Assembly (NCBI GenBank): GCA_900317765.1
Contig: ONID01000005.1
Span: 1-40,787 of the forward strand
Length of the DNA stretch: 40,787 bases
Reading direction: 5' to 3'
Origin: an uncultured Eubacteriales bacterium
GTDB taxonomy: Bacteria > Bacillota > Clostridia > Oscillospirales > Acutalibacteraceae
The position numbers and the translations under genes are program-made. Below the pieces are notes generated by a model. That model made no database searches. It had not been told where the DNA came from and was given only the letters and a program-made list of their open reading frames with translations. Shown in pieces: positions 15,551 through 22,916 of this stretch (position 1 is its first letter; every line of letters starts with the position of its first letter).

Positions 15551-16174
15551 ATGAATATTCCAAATACGCTTACGGCCTTCCGTATTGTTCTTATACCTGT
15601 TTTCTGTGTACTCTTTATTATGGGAACGCCGTATTATCCCTACGCCGGAATTGTGCTGGTGCTGTCGGGACTTTCCGATATGTTTGATGGATTTCTGGCG
15701 CGTAAGCTTCACCAGGAGACCGAGCTTGGCAAGATTCTCGACCCGATAGCCGACAAACTCACTCTCGGCGCCGTTGTCATCAGCATGTGGTTTGTGTATC
15801 ACAAGAATTACCCGTGGATAACGCTGGCTCTCAGCATCATGTTCCTCAAGGAACTGCTGATGGCGGTTGGCGGTTTTGTGATTGTCAAGAAGGGAAGAAA
15901 GCTTGTAAAGGCAAAATGGTGGGGGAAGGTCGCCACCGTTGTCTTTTATGCCTGCATGATAGCCATCGTAGCGCTGAATATCTTTGCCCGCGATGCGCAG
16001 CTCGATGTTCTTGTTCCCGGGATAGCCCTTTTTGCGGCTGCTGTCATGTTGATTGCCTTCGCTATGTATTTCCGCATGGGACTGAAGATCCTGCGCGGAG
16101 AATATGTGTCGGGAGTCATTGATTTTGAGCAGGAAAAGCTCAAAAAATCCAAGGCGTCGAAGAAAACCGCATGA
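15551..16174 (+). CDS. pgsA: CDP-diacylglycerol-glycerol-3-phosphate phosphatidyltransferase (PgsA-like)
   Basis: This 207-residue integral membrane protein carries the full CDP-alcohol phosphatidyltransferase signature: Asp43, Asp46-Gly47, Ala50-Arg51, Gly60, Asp64 and Asp68, i.e. D-x2-DG-x2-AR-x8-G-x3-D-x3-D. These acids bind two metal ions and carry out transfer of the phosphatidyl group to an alcohol. The start MNIPNTLTAFRI is typical of PgsA, which makes phosphatidylglycerophosphate, the precursor of phosphatidylglycerol and cardiolipin. About six helices are expected. The C-terminus is basic (KKSKASKK). Another alcohol acceptor cannot be excluded, but the N-terminus favours PgsA. Confidence 0.85.
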   Translation: MNIPNTLTAFRIVLIPVFCVLFIMGTPYYPYAGIVLVLSGLSDMFDGFLARKLHQETELGKILDPIADKLTLGAVVISMWFVYHKNYPWITLALSIMFLKELLMAVGGFVIVKKGRKLVKAKWWGKVATVVFYACMIAIVALNIFARDAQLDVLVPGIALFAAAVMLIAFAMYFRMGLKILRGEYVSGVIDFEQEKLKKSKASKKTA

Positions 16175-16208
16175 TGTATATGTCAGAATTAACTATATGA
16201 ATGTCAAT

Positions 16209-16237
16209 CTCTGCTCCGACGGAGCAGAGTGTTTTTT
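16209..16237 (+). terminator. Rho-independent terminator after pgsA
   Basis: A perfect 9-bp stem pairs CTCTGCTCC at 16209-16217 with GGAGCAGAG at 16221-16229 around a 3-nt loop, followed by TGTTTTTTA. It separates pgsA from the Clp gene. Confidence 0.9.
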
Positions 16238-16287
16238 ACCCGCTGCGTTTGCAGTGTGTGTGTGGATGAAAGGAAGTGCGAGGAATA

Positions 16288-18801
16288 ATGCCTCTTTGTT
16301 CAATATGCAAAAAAAGACAGGCTGTGGTATTTGCCACAGATTCAGCCCATCCCGGCAGAACCGCGGGATATTGTTTTACATGTGCCCGGAAGATCGGTTT
16401 GCCGAATATAGAAGATTTGGTCAAGCAATTCGGTCTGAATTCCGAAATGATAGAAGAGATGGAGGAGCAGATGGCGCAGGCAGCCGAAAACGGCGAGCTG
16501 CCCTTTTCTGGGATGTTTAACGAGGTAATGCCGGGTCTTGACGACGGCGACGAGTACGACGATGATGACGAATACGATGAGGATGACGAGGATGAGGAAG
16601 ATGACGAGGACGATGCGCCTGCAAACGACAATGCGCCGGAAGCCATAACATCTTCCGACGGTCAGCAGGCAATTGCGGAGAAAAAAGAGGAAATCGATAA
16701 TCCGGGAGACGACGATTCGTCCGGCGATGAGGAAAGCGGCGGATTATTCAATCCCTTCAGGAATCTTTTCGGCAGCAGCTTTGAGATGGGAGGCGCACAG
16801 TTCGCCGACGGTCAGCCCAAAAAGCGCAAGCGCGGCAAGCACGAGAACAAGCGCCGTTTCCTCGGCGATTACTGCGAGGATCTGACCAAGAAGGCGCGTG
16901 AAGGCAGGATAGACGCCATCATCGGCAGAGATAAGGAGATCAACCGCGTCATTCAGATACTCTGCCGCAAGAGCAAGAACAATCCCTGTCTGATAGGTGA
17001 ACCCGGCGTGGGTAAAACAGCCATTGCCGAAGGGCTTGCGCTGAGAATAGCGGCAGGCGGGGTTCCGCTCAGACTGGCCAATAAAGAGATACACCGTCTC
17101 GACCTGACAGCTCTTGTCGCCGGAACGCAGTTCAGGGGACAGTTCGAGAGCCGCATGAAGGGACTGATTGACGATATCAAGAGCGCCGGAAACGTGATCC
17201 TTTTTATCGACGAGGTGCACAGCATCGTCGGTGCGGGTGACGCGGAAGGTTCCATGAACGCAGCGAATATTCTGAAACCTGCGCTTTCCAGAGGGGAATT
17301 GCAGGTGATAGGCGCAACGACCTTCACCGAATACCGGAAGTATATTGAGAAGGATTCCGCCCTGGAACGCAGGTTCCAGCCGGTCAGCGTCAACGAGCCG
17401 AATGTGGACGACACGGTCGAGATTCTTGCGGGAATCAAGGGGTACTATGAAGTACATCACCGAGTCAAGGTGAGCGACTGGATTGTCAAGCGCGCCGTTA
17501 TTCTGTCCGAGCGGTATATCAACGACCGATTCCTGCCCGACAAGGCGATAGACCTCCTGGATGAAGCCTGCGCCTGCGCATCTCTCGGCAACAAGGCAAT
17601 GGCGGAATTCGACGAGCTGAACATAAAGCTGCGCAAGGTGCTGGAAGAAAGTGATAAGCTGCAGGCGGATACGGAGGATACATCAGAGAAGCATTACGAA
17701 CGAATAGCAGAGCTTCGCACGGAGGAACTCAAGATAAAGAACCGTCTCTCAGAGATCGAACCCGAGGCGATGGGCGGACAGGTGACGGAATCCGATCTTG
17801 CCAAGGTCATCGAGCTCTGGACGGGAATCCAGGCTTCCCGTGTGGAGGAAAACGAGTTCAAAAAGCTCACCACCCTCGAGGATAAGCTCAACGAAAAGGT
17901 GATCGGTCAGGAAGAAGCGACCAGGCTGGTAGCAGCCGCCATTCGCCGCAACCGCGCCCAGATCTCACCCCGCCGCAGACCGGCTTCGTTCATCTTCGTG
18001 GGTCCCACCGGTGTGGGCAAGACCGAACTTGTCAAGGTGCTGGCCAACGAGCTGTTCGATTCGCCGGAAACGCTGATCAGGCTGGACATGAGCGAATTCA
18101 TGGAGAAGCATTCCGTCAGCAAGATCATCGGTTCGCCTCCCGGATACGTCGGTTACGACGAGGCAGGACAGCTCACCGAAAAGGTGCGCCGCAAGCCCTA
18201 TTCCGTGCTGCTGTTTGACGAGATAGAAAAGGCTCATCCCGACGTGATGAATATTCTGCTCCAGATATTGGACGAGGGCAGGATTAACGATTCCCAGGGA
18301 CGTGCCGTCAGCTTTGAGAATACCGTCATCATTATGACATCCAACGCCGGCAGCAACCACCAGGGCGGTTCTCTCGGCTTCAACAAGACCTCCGACGATA
18401 TTTCCCGCGAAAAGGCAATGTCGGGACTGAAAGAATTCCTGCGTCCTGAATTCCTGGCGCGTGTGGACGAGATCGTCGTGTTCCGTCAGCTTGACGAGAA
18501 CGACTACCGCAAGATCTGCCGTCTGCTGACAGGCGAATATGTCGAATCCATGGCGGAGCGCAATGTGAAGCTCATCATCGACGACAGCGCGGTGGAATAC
18601 CTTGCAGCCAGCGCCGTCGGCGGAGAAGCATCCGCACGCGATCTGCGCAACCTCATCCGCAAGGAAGTGGAGGATAAGCTCGCCAATCTGGTTATCGAGA
18701 CGGCGGGCAATCTGCCGGGCGAGATCATTGTCACCATCGAGGAAACAGACGGCGCAAAGAGCGTTGTTGTCAAGCCGGATGTTCCCGCGTTGACAGAATA
18801 A
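16288..18801 (+). CDS. ClpE-like AAA+ unfoldase (Clp protease ATP-binding subunit) with N-terminal zinc finger
   Basis: This 837-residue protein unfolds substrates with ATP and most likely feeds them to ClpP. It opens with a four-cysteine zinc finger (Cys4, Cys7, Cys29, Cys32) in place of the double-helical N domain of ClpC. Then comes a strikingly acidic Asp/Glu stretch (about 84-109) and a low-complexity linker to about 175. AAA1 has GEPGVGKT (237-244) and FIDE (306-309); a short middle domain lies at about 440-490; AAA2 has GPTGVGKT (572-579) and LFDE (642-645). The LGF at 696-698 is the tripeptide loop used for docking to ClpP. The zinc finger and lack of an N domain match ClpE, a stress-induced member. 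The ATG at 16288 is preferred over an in-frame GTG at 16276 whose ribosome site would be too close. No CtsR site was recognised. Confidence 0.9.
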   Translation: MPLCSICKKRQAVVFATDSAHPGRTAGYCFTCARKIGLPNIEDLVKQFGLNSEMIEEMEEQMAQAAENGELPFSGMFNEVMPGLDDGDEYDDDDEYDEDDEDEEDDEDDAPANDNAPEAITSSDGQQAIAEKKEEIDNPGDDDSSGDEESGGLFNPFRNLFGSSFEMGGAQFADGQPKKRKRGKHENKRRFLGDYCEDLTKKAREGRIDAIIGRDKEINRVIQILCRKSKNNPCLIGEPGVGKTAIAEGLALRIAAGGVPLRLANKEIHRLDLTALVAGTQFRGQFESRMKGLIDDIKSAGNVILFIDEVHSIVGAGDAEGSMNAANILKPALSRGELQVIGATTFTEYRKYIEKDSALERRFQPVSVNEPNVDDTVEILAGIKGYYEVHHRVKVSDWIVKRAVILSERYINDRFLPDKAIDLLDEACACASLGNKAMAEFDELNIKLRKVLEESDKLQADTEDTSEKHYERIAELRTEELKIKNRLSEIEPEAMGGQVTESDLAKVIELWTGIQASRVEENEFKKLTTLEDKLNEKVIGQEEATRLVAAAIRRNRAQISPRRRPASFIFVGPTGVGKTELVKVLANELFDSPETLIRLDMSEFMEKHSVSKIIGSPPGYVGYDEAGQLTEKVRRKPYSVLLFDEIEKAHPDVMNILLQILDEGRINDSQGRAVSFENTVIIMTSNAGSNHQGGSLGFNKTSDDISREKAMSGLKEFLRPEFLARVDEIVVFRQLDENDYRKICRLLTGEYVESMAERNVKLIIDDSAVEYLAASAVGGEASARDLRNLIRKEVEDKLANLVIETAGNLPGEIIVTIEETDGAKSVVVKPDVPALTE

Positions 18802-18812
18802 ATCATAAAAAA

Positions 18813-18860
18813 AGGGATTGACTGACGACCCGTGAGCCGTGCGGTCAATCCCTCTTGTTT
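18813..18860 (+). terminator. Terminator between the Clp gene and rsmE
   Basis: A 10-bp stem pairs AGGGATTGAC at 18813-18822 with GTCAATCCCT at 18844-18853, with a run of A before it and CTTGTTTTTA after it. It ends two bases before the rsmE ribosome site. Confidence 0.8.
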
Positions 18861-18877
18861 TTAGGAGGTAGATTCCA

Positions 18878-19624
18878 TTGCCGAGATTTTTTATAGAAAA
18901 TATTGAAAAACAGCCGGGCGACATCATTACCGTTACCGGGCAGGACGCTGTGCATATCTCCAAATCGCTGAGAATGCAGATCGGGGACAGCCTTACCGTC
19001 TGCGGCGGTCTGGGCAGCGATATGATTTGCGAGATCACCGCCATAACGGTAAGCGCTGTGGAGCTGAAAGTCACAGCTGTTCAGACGACCGAGAGCGAAC
19101 CGTCGGTCAGGGTAACGCTTTATCAGGGACTTCCCAAGGGAGATAAGCTGGAATGGATCATCGAAAAGACCATCGAACTGGGCGTGTGTGAAATCGTTCC
19201 CGTGCTGATGCAGCGTTCCGTTTCGCGTCCCGACGCGAAATCGGCAGCCAAAAAGAATGAGCGCTACCGGAAACAGGCTGTTTCGGCAGCCAAGCAGTGC
19301 GGCAGGGGTATTATCCCCGATGTGCACAGCATGATTCATTTCCCGGAAATGCTTGTATCTCTAAAAAAACATCAGGCGGCGATATTCTTCTACGAATGCG
19401 GCGGTGAACCCCTTTCCGCTGTGATCGAAGAGATAAAGAAGAGCGGCGCTGCCGATATTGCCATTGTCATCGGTCCCGAAGGCGGCTTTGATCCTTCGGA
19501 AGCCGAAGCGCTGCAATCGGCGGGCGCATTGACCGCTACGCTCGGCAAGCGCATCCTTCGCACCGAAACGGCGCCGATTGCCGCTATCGCAGCTATAATG
19601 TACGCTACCGGCAATATGGACTGA
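18878..19624 (+). CDS. rsmE: 16S rRNA (uracil-1498-N3)-methyltransferase RsmE
   Basis: RsmE methylates N3 of U1498 in 16S rRNA using S-adenosylmethionine, on the assembled small subunit. The protein has 248 residues, normal for the family, with an N-terminal PUA-like part (about 1-70) and a SPOUT methyltransferase domain with its knot. The SAM-binding blocks IGPEGGF and LGKRILRTETAP are intact, and LYQGLPKGDKLEWIIEK is typical. The start is TTG at 18878 with a strong AGGAGG 9 bases ahead. A terminator hairpin stands just before that site and I see no promoter between, so expression may depend on partial read-through from the Clp gene. Its 3' end overlaps the convergent regulator gene by 20 bases. 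Confidence 0.92.
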   Translation: MPRFFIENIEKQPGDIITVTGQDAVHISKSLRMQIGDSLTVCGGLGSDMICEITAITVSAVELKVTAVQTTESEPSVRVTLYQGLPKGDKLEWIIEKTIELGVCEIVPVLMQRSVSRPDAKSAAKKNERYRKQAVSAAKQCGRGIIPDVHSMIHFPEMLVSLKKHQAAIFFYECGGEPLSAVIEEIKKSGAADIAIVIGPEGGFDPSEAEALQSAGALTATLGKRILRTETAPIAAIAAIMYATGNMD

Positions 19625-20987
19625 TCAGCTTGTGAAGCAGCCGGACACCTTCCGGCATTTCCTCCGACTGAATGCCCGCGAAGCTGAGTCTCAGTTTCAC
19701 GGTGCTGTCGCCTGTGTCCGCAGGAATGACACGGACGCCTCCGGCAAGGGCTGTCTCAGCAAGCTCCTGCGGGCTTTTTGTGGATTTGAGGATCAGTTCG
19801 GCGCAGAGTGCGGTCTCAGCAAGGCGAATCTGTGCAATGGAACCGAAATACTCGTTCAGCAGGGAGACAAGGCGTTCGCTTTTTTCCGAATATATTTTAC
19901 GCAGCCTGCGCAGCCTTTTTTCTATGTGACCGTCACGGATATATTCCGCAAGCGCAAGCTGTTCGGTTTTGGACGATGTCTGGTTGTAGGAGGCACCACG
20001 GCTGCGGTACAGCTCCGCCAGTTCGGGCGTCAGCACCATGTAGCTGATGCGCACCGACGGCATGAGCAGCTTTGAGAAGGAACCGAGGTATATTACGTTG
20101 TTTCCGTCGCTCATTCCCTGCATGGACGGTACGGGATGTGATCGGAACCGCAGTGCGCCGTTGTAGTCGTCCTCTATGATCAGCCCGTCGGTTCGTTCCG
20201 CCCATTCGAGCAGTTCCGCGCGGCGGCTGACCGGCATGGGACGTCCCATGCTTTCGGTGTTGGAGGGATTGAGATAGAGCACATCCGCCTTTGACTCATA
20301 CAGTTCCTCCGGCGTTATCCCGAATTTGTCATGCCCCAGTGCGGTGATGTTCAGACGGAAGTCGCGGAAGACCCTTTCGGCGTGAGGAAAGCAGGGATAT
20401 TCTATGCCGACACGTCCGGCGCGTTCGCCGAGCAATCCGCAGATCAGCGAGAGAAGAGGCTGCACGCCGGCGCCGATGACAATCCTGTCAGGCGTTGCGT
20501 TGACGCCGCGCAACAGGCTGCCGAAATGGGCGAGCTGCCGCCGGAGTTCCGGTTCCCCCTGATAATGTCCGTATGAAGTGACGATGTCTTCGCGGCTGAG
20601 CGCGGCGCGCACGTATTTGCGCCAGAGATCGAGATCGGAACTGCGGCTGTCCACGTAACGGCTGCCGAAGTCGTATCTCACAGAAGGCTCCGGCTCGTCG
20701 TCGGGAATAGCGTCGGATGGAAGGGCGTTTTTTTCAATGACAGCTGCCTCCACAAAATATCCGCTCTGGGGTTTGCTCACGAGGTATCCTTCGACGCAGA
20801 GCTGCTGGTATGCCTGTTCTATGGTGGTTCGGCTGACGCCGAGTTCCTCCGAAATGCGGCGTATGGAAGGCATTTTTTCACCGACTGCCGGACATCCGGA
20901 GCATATCCGCTCCTTGATGCTGTCATACAGCTGCATGTACATGGGCAGGTCGGAATTCACGTCGAGAAAAATAGGCTCATAGATCAT
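19605..20987 (-). CDS. MocR/PdxR-type transcriptional regulator (GntR HTH fused to aminotransferase-like domain)
   Basis: This 460-residue protein joins a GntR winged helix-turn-helix (about residues 5-75; LGVSRTTIEQAYQQL is the recognition region) to a fold-type I aminotransferase domain (about 110-455). The aminotransferase part keeps the PLP-binding lysine in GSFSKLLMP (Lys306) and the Asp in IIEDDYN. MocR proteins bind PLP as a signal rather than for catalysis; PdxR members control B6 synthesis or salvage. The gene is divergent from a transporter subunit and B6 kinase, so it is most likely a PLP-sensing regulator of them. The ATG at 20987 is preferred: GGGAG (21000-21004) is 12 bases ahead of it but directly touches the alternative ATG at 20999. 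The stop lies inside the 3' end of rsmE. Confidence 0.88.
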   Translation of the reverse strand: MIYEPIFLDVNSDLPMYMQLYDSIKERICSGCPAVGEKMPSIRRISEELGVSRTTIEQAYQQLCVEGYLVSKPQSGYFVEAAVIEKNALPSDAIPDDEPEPSVRYDFGSRYVDSRSSDLDLWRKYVRAALSREDIVTSYGHYQGEPELRRQLAHFGSLLRGVNATPDRIVIGAGVQPLLSLICGLLGERAGRVGIEYPCFPHAERVFRDFRLNITALGHDKFGITPEELYESKADVLYLNPSNTESMGRPMPVSRRAELLEWAERTDGLIIEDDYNGALRFRSHPVPSMQGMSDGNNVIYLGSFSKLLMPSVRISYMVLTPELAELYRSRGASYNQTSSKTEQLALAEYIRDGHIEKRLRRLRKIYSEKSERLVSLLNEYFGSIAQIRLAETALCAELILKSTKSPQELAETALAGGVRVIPADTGDSTVKLRLSFAGIQSEEMPEGVRLLHKLISPYCR

Positions 20988-21027
20988 GCGGATGATCATC
21001 TCCCGTTGGTGTAGGGTTGGTTTCCAA

Positions 21028-21109
21028 AACTGTCACATAAAAAATAGTTAAAATTGTATATTTTCAAATGCACAGTTATCATGTATTATTATAACAGTTC
21101 AACGTTGAA
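21028..21109. promoter_or_regulatory. Candidate operator of the B6 regulator
   Basis: The divergent region holds three copies of one hexamer: AACTGT at 21028-21033 (inverted), ACAGTT at 21072-21077 and ACAGTT at 21094-21099. The last two are direct repeats exactly 22 bases apart, about two helical turns. The final copy runs into a perfect 12-bp palindrome, TTCAACGTTGAA, at 21098-21109. MocR/PdxR regulators are known to bind paired direct repeats, so this fits, but the assignment is inferred. Confidence 0.5.
21054..21082 (+). promoter_or_regulatory. Possible promoter of the B6 transporter/kinase operon
   Basis: TTGTAT at 21054-21059 and TATCAT at 21077-21082 are 17 bases apart. It is a weak match, as expected of an activator-dependent promoter, and overlaps the first ACAGTT direct repeat. 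Confidence 0.35.
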
Positions 21110-21115
21110 AGTCAA
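21088..21115 (-). promoter_or_regulatory. Promoter of the MocR-type regulator gene
   Basis: On the minus strand TTGACT (21110-21115) and TATAAT (21088-21093) are 16 bases apart. The spacer is exactly the second hexamer repeat plus the palindrome, so a bound regulator would cover its own promoter. Confidence 0.7.
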
Positions 21116-21181
21116 TATTTTTTTAAATCGAAAACCTACCAACAAACTATATTTTAATACAATAAAAGGAGAATGATCCAT

Positions 21182-21832
21182 ATGAGCAATCCCAACAACA
21201 ATAAAAACGCCGCGCTTCTGATTGCTAAGGTCGGCATTATGGCTGCATTGAGCTATCTTGCGTTTACGTTTATCCAGTTCAAGATTCCCGCAGGCGGAGA
21301 TTATACCTCTTTCCATTTAGGCAACACCTTCTGCGTGCTGGCTGCGCTGCTCTTCGGAGGACTGCCGGGAGGAATCGCGGGTGCCATCGGAATGACGATC
21401 GGCGACCTGTTAGACCCGGTTTACATCACATCCGCTCCCAAGACGTTTGTTCTGAAGCTGCTCATCGGCGTGTTTGCGGGACTTGTCGCGCACAAGATAG
21501 GCAAAATTTCGCTGCGCACACCGGAAGGGCAGTTGCAGCCCAAAAAGCATGTTTTTCTCTGGACGGTGCTTGGTTCTTCGGCGGGAATGCTTTTCAATGT
21601 AATAGCCGAACCGGTGGTTTCCTATTTCTACAAGAGGTACATCTTGGGCGTTGACGCGGAAGCATCCGCCATTCTTGCCAAGCTGCAGAGTCTGACAACC
21701 TTTGTCAACGCCATTCTGACAGTCATCATCGCGGTTGCGCTTTACGCGGCGCTCAGACCGGCGATGATCAGAACAGGTCTTTTTGATTATAATATAGGTA
21801 TCAAGGCGAAGAAAACAGACAGTAAGGAATGA
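21182..21832 (+). CDS. ECF transporter substrate-binding (S) component, probably for vitamin B6
   Basis: This 216-residue protein has about six membrane helices and the general form of an ECF-type S component, which captures a vitamin and docks on a shared energy module (EcfA, EcfA', EcfT) encoded elsewhere. GGLPGGIAGAIGMTIGDLLDP and the F-x-LGNTFCV region are typical of the S-component core. The kinase gene 4 bases downstream and the divergent PLP-type regulator point to pyridoxine, pyridoxal or pyridoxamine as the ligand, as for PdxU-type S components; this is inference. AAGGAG at 21166-21171 lies 10 bases before the ATG at 21182, which is preferred over an in-frame ATG at 21173 only one base from it. 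The tail is basic (KAKKTDSKE). Confidence 0.8.
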   Translation: MSNPNNNKNAALLIAKVGIMAALSYLAFTFIQFKIPAGGDYTSFHLGNTFCVLAALLFGGLPGGIAGAIGMTIGDLLDPVYITSAPKTFVLKLLIGVFAGLVAHKIGKISLRTPEGQLQPKKHVFLWTVLGSSAGMLFNVIAEPVVSYFYKRYILGVDAEASAILAKLQSLTTFVNAILTVIIAVALYAALRPAMIRTGLFDYNIGIKAKKTDSKE

Positions 21833-21836
21833 TTTC

Positions 21837-22658
21837 GTGAAGAAGATCGTTACAGTGCAGGATATTTCGTGTGTCGGCAGGTGTTCGCTTACCGTTGCAC
21901 TGCCTATTATTTCAGCGATGGGTGTGGAGGCGTGTCCTCTTCCGACGGCTCTTCTCTCCACCCATACGCTCTACCGGGAGCCTTACATCCGTGACCTCAC
22001 CGACAGTTTATCGGAGATTACGGGTCATTGGAAAAAGATAGGGGCTCGGTTTGACGGCATCTACACGGGATATTTAGGCTCGATGCGGCAGCTTGACATT
22101 ATTTCTGCTTTTATTGACGAATTCCGGGGAGACGGATTTGTCTTCATTGACCCGGTAATGGGCGACCACGGGAAGCTCTATTCCGGATTTACCCCGGAAT
22201 ACGTCAGACGTATGGCACAATTCTGCGGTAAAGGCGATATTATCGTGCCCAATCTCACGGAAGCATGCCTGATGCTGGGCAGGGAATACATCGGTCACAG
22301 CTACACAAAGGACGATCTGAAGGAAATTCTTCGTAATCTGACCGGACTGGGAGCTTCCAAAGCTATCTTAACCGGTGTGAGTATGGAGCCTGGCAGACTC
22401 GGGGCAGCGGCTTACGACAGCGACAGCGGAGAGTATTATCTCTGCATGGGCGACAGGGTAGAGGGCAGCTTTCACGGAACAGGTGATATTTTTGCCTCGG
22501 TCTGTGTCGGTGCGCTGGCCCGCGGCAGATCGCTCGGTCAGGCTGTGGAATCGGCGGTGAGCTTCACTTGTGAGTGCATAAAAGTCACGGTGAACGACTC
22601 TGCGGACCGGCGATCAGGCGTGAATTTTGAGAAGGTTCTTCATATTCTGACAAGGTAA
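21837..22658 (+). CDS. Pyridoxal/pyridoxamine kinase (PdxK/PdxY-like, ribokinase fold)
   Basis: This 273-residue kinase phosphorylates B6 vitamers to give PLP or PNP/PMP. It opens with VTVQDISCVGRCSLTVALPI and LPTALLSTHT, the substrate-binding start of B6 kinases. FIDPVMGDHGKLY and IVPNLTEACLMLG follow in family order, and FHGTGDIFASVCVGAL near the end holds the GTGD anion hole and catalytic Asp. Translation starts at GTG 21837, 4 bases after the stop of the transporter gene, with AAGGAA as the ribosome site inside that gene's end. The pair forms an uptake-and-trap unit: the vitamer is imported, then held in the cell by phosphorylation. A ThiD-like hydroxymethylpyrimidine kinase is the main alternative, but the context argues for B6. 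Confidence 0.87.
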   Translation: MKKIVTVQDISCVGRCSLTVALPIISAMGVEACPLPTALLSTHTLYREPYIRDLTDSLSEITGHWKKIGARFDGIYTGYLGSMRQLDIISAFIDEFRGDGFVFIDPVMGDHGKLYSGFTPEYVRRMAQFCGKGDIIVPNLTEACLMLGREYIGHSYTKDDLKEILRNLTGLGASKAILTGVSMEPGRLGAAAYDSDSGEYYLCMGDRVEGSFHGTGDIFASVCVGALARGRSLGQAVESAVSFTCECIKVTVNDSADRRSGVNFEKVLHILTR

Positions 22659-22677
22659 ATGTTACAAACTTGATACT

Positions 22678-22712
22678 GGACGGACGTTAATTTGTAACGT
22701 CCGTCCGTTTTT
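22678..22712 (+). terminator. Rho-independent terminator after the B6 kinase
   Basis: A perfect 12-bp stem pairs GGACGGACGTTA at 22678-22689 with TAACGTCCGTCC at 22695-22706 around a 5-nt loop, followed by GTTTTT. Confidence 0.93.
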
Positions 22713-22831
22713 CGCATGTTAATAATCTACAAAATAAAGCTCTTTTATTTGAATAAAATAACAATAATACTGTCGAATATGAATTGCATATTAATGAATT
22801 GTAAATAAACTATTATAATTAGTTACAAATA

Positions 22832-22861
22832 TTGACAAATAGATTTCAAATATGTTATAAT
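22832..22861 (+). promoter_or_regulatory. Promoter of the first lysozyme/Ig-like gene
   Basis: TTGACA at 22832-22837 and TATAAT at 22856-22861 are 18 bases apart, in a very A/T-rich leader. The remaining intergenic sequence from 22713 to 22831 shows nothing else clear. Confidence 0.8.
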
Positions 22862-22916
22862 CCTCGTGTCGTTTGGAAATGAGTCAGACAAAATACAACA
22901 CGGAGGAATGATTCAA

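Noticed and set aside
17965-19074. Minus-strand open frame of 369 codons over the Clp gene and rsmE
   Set aside because: Antisense shadow of strongly coding DNA; no motif and it crosses a clear terminator.
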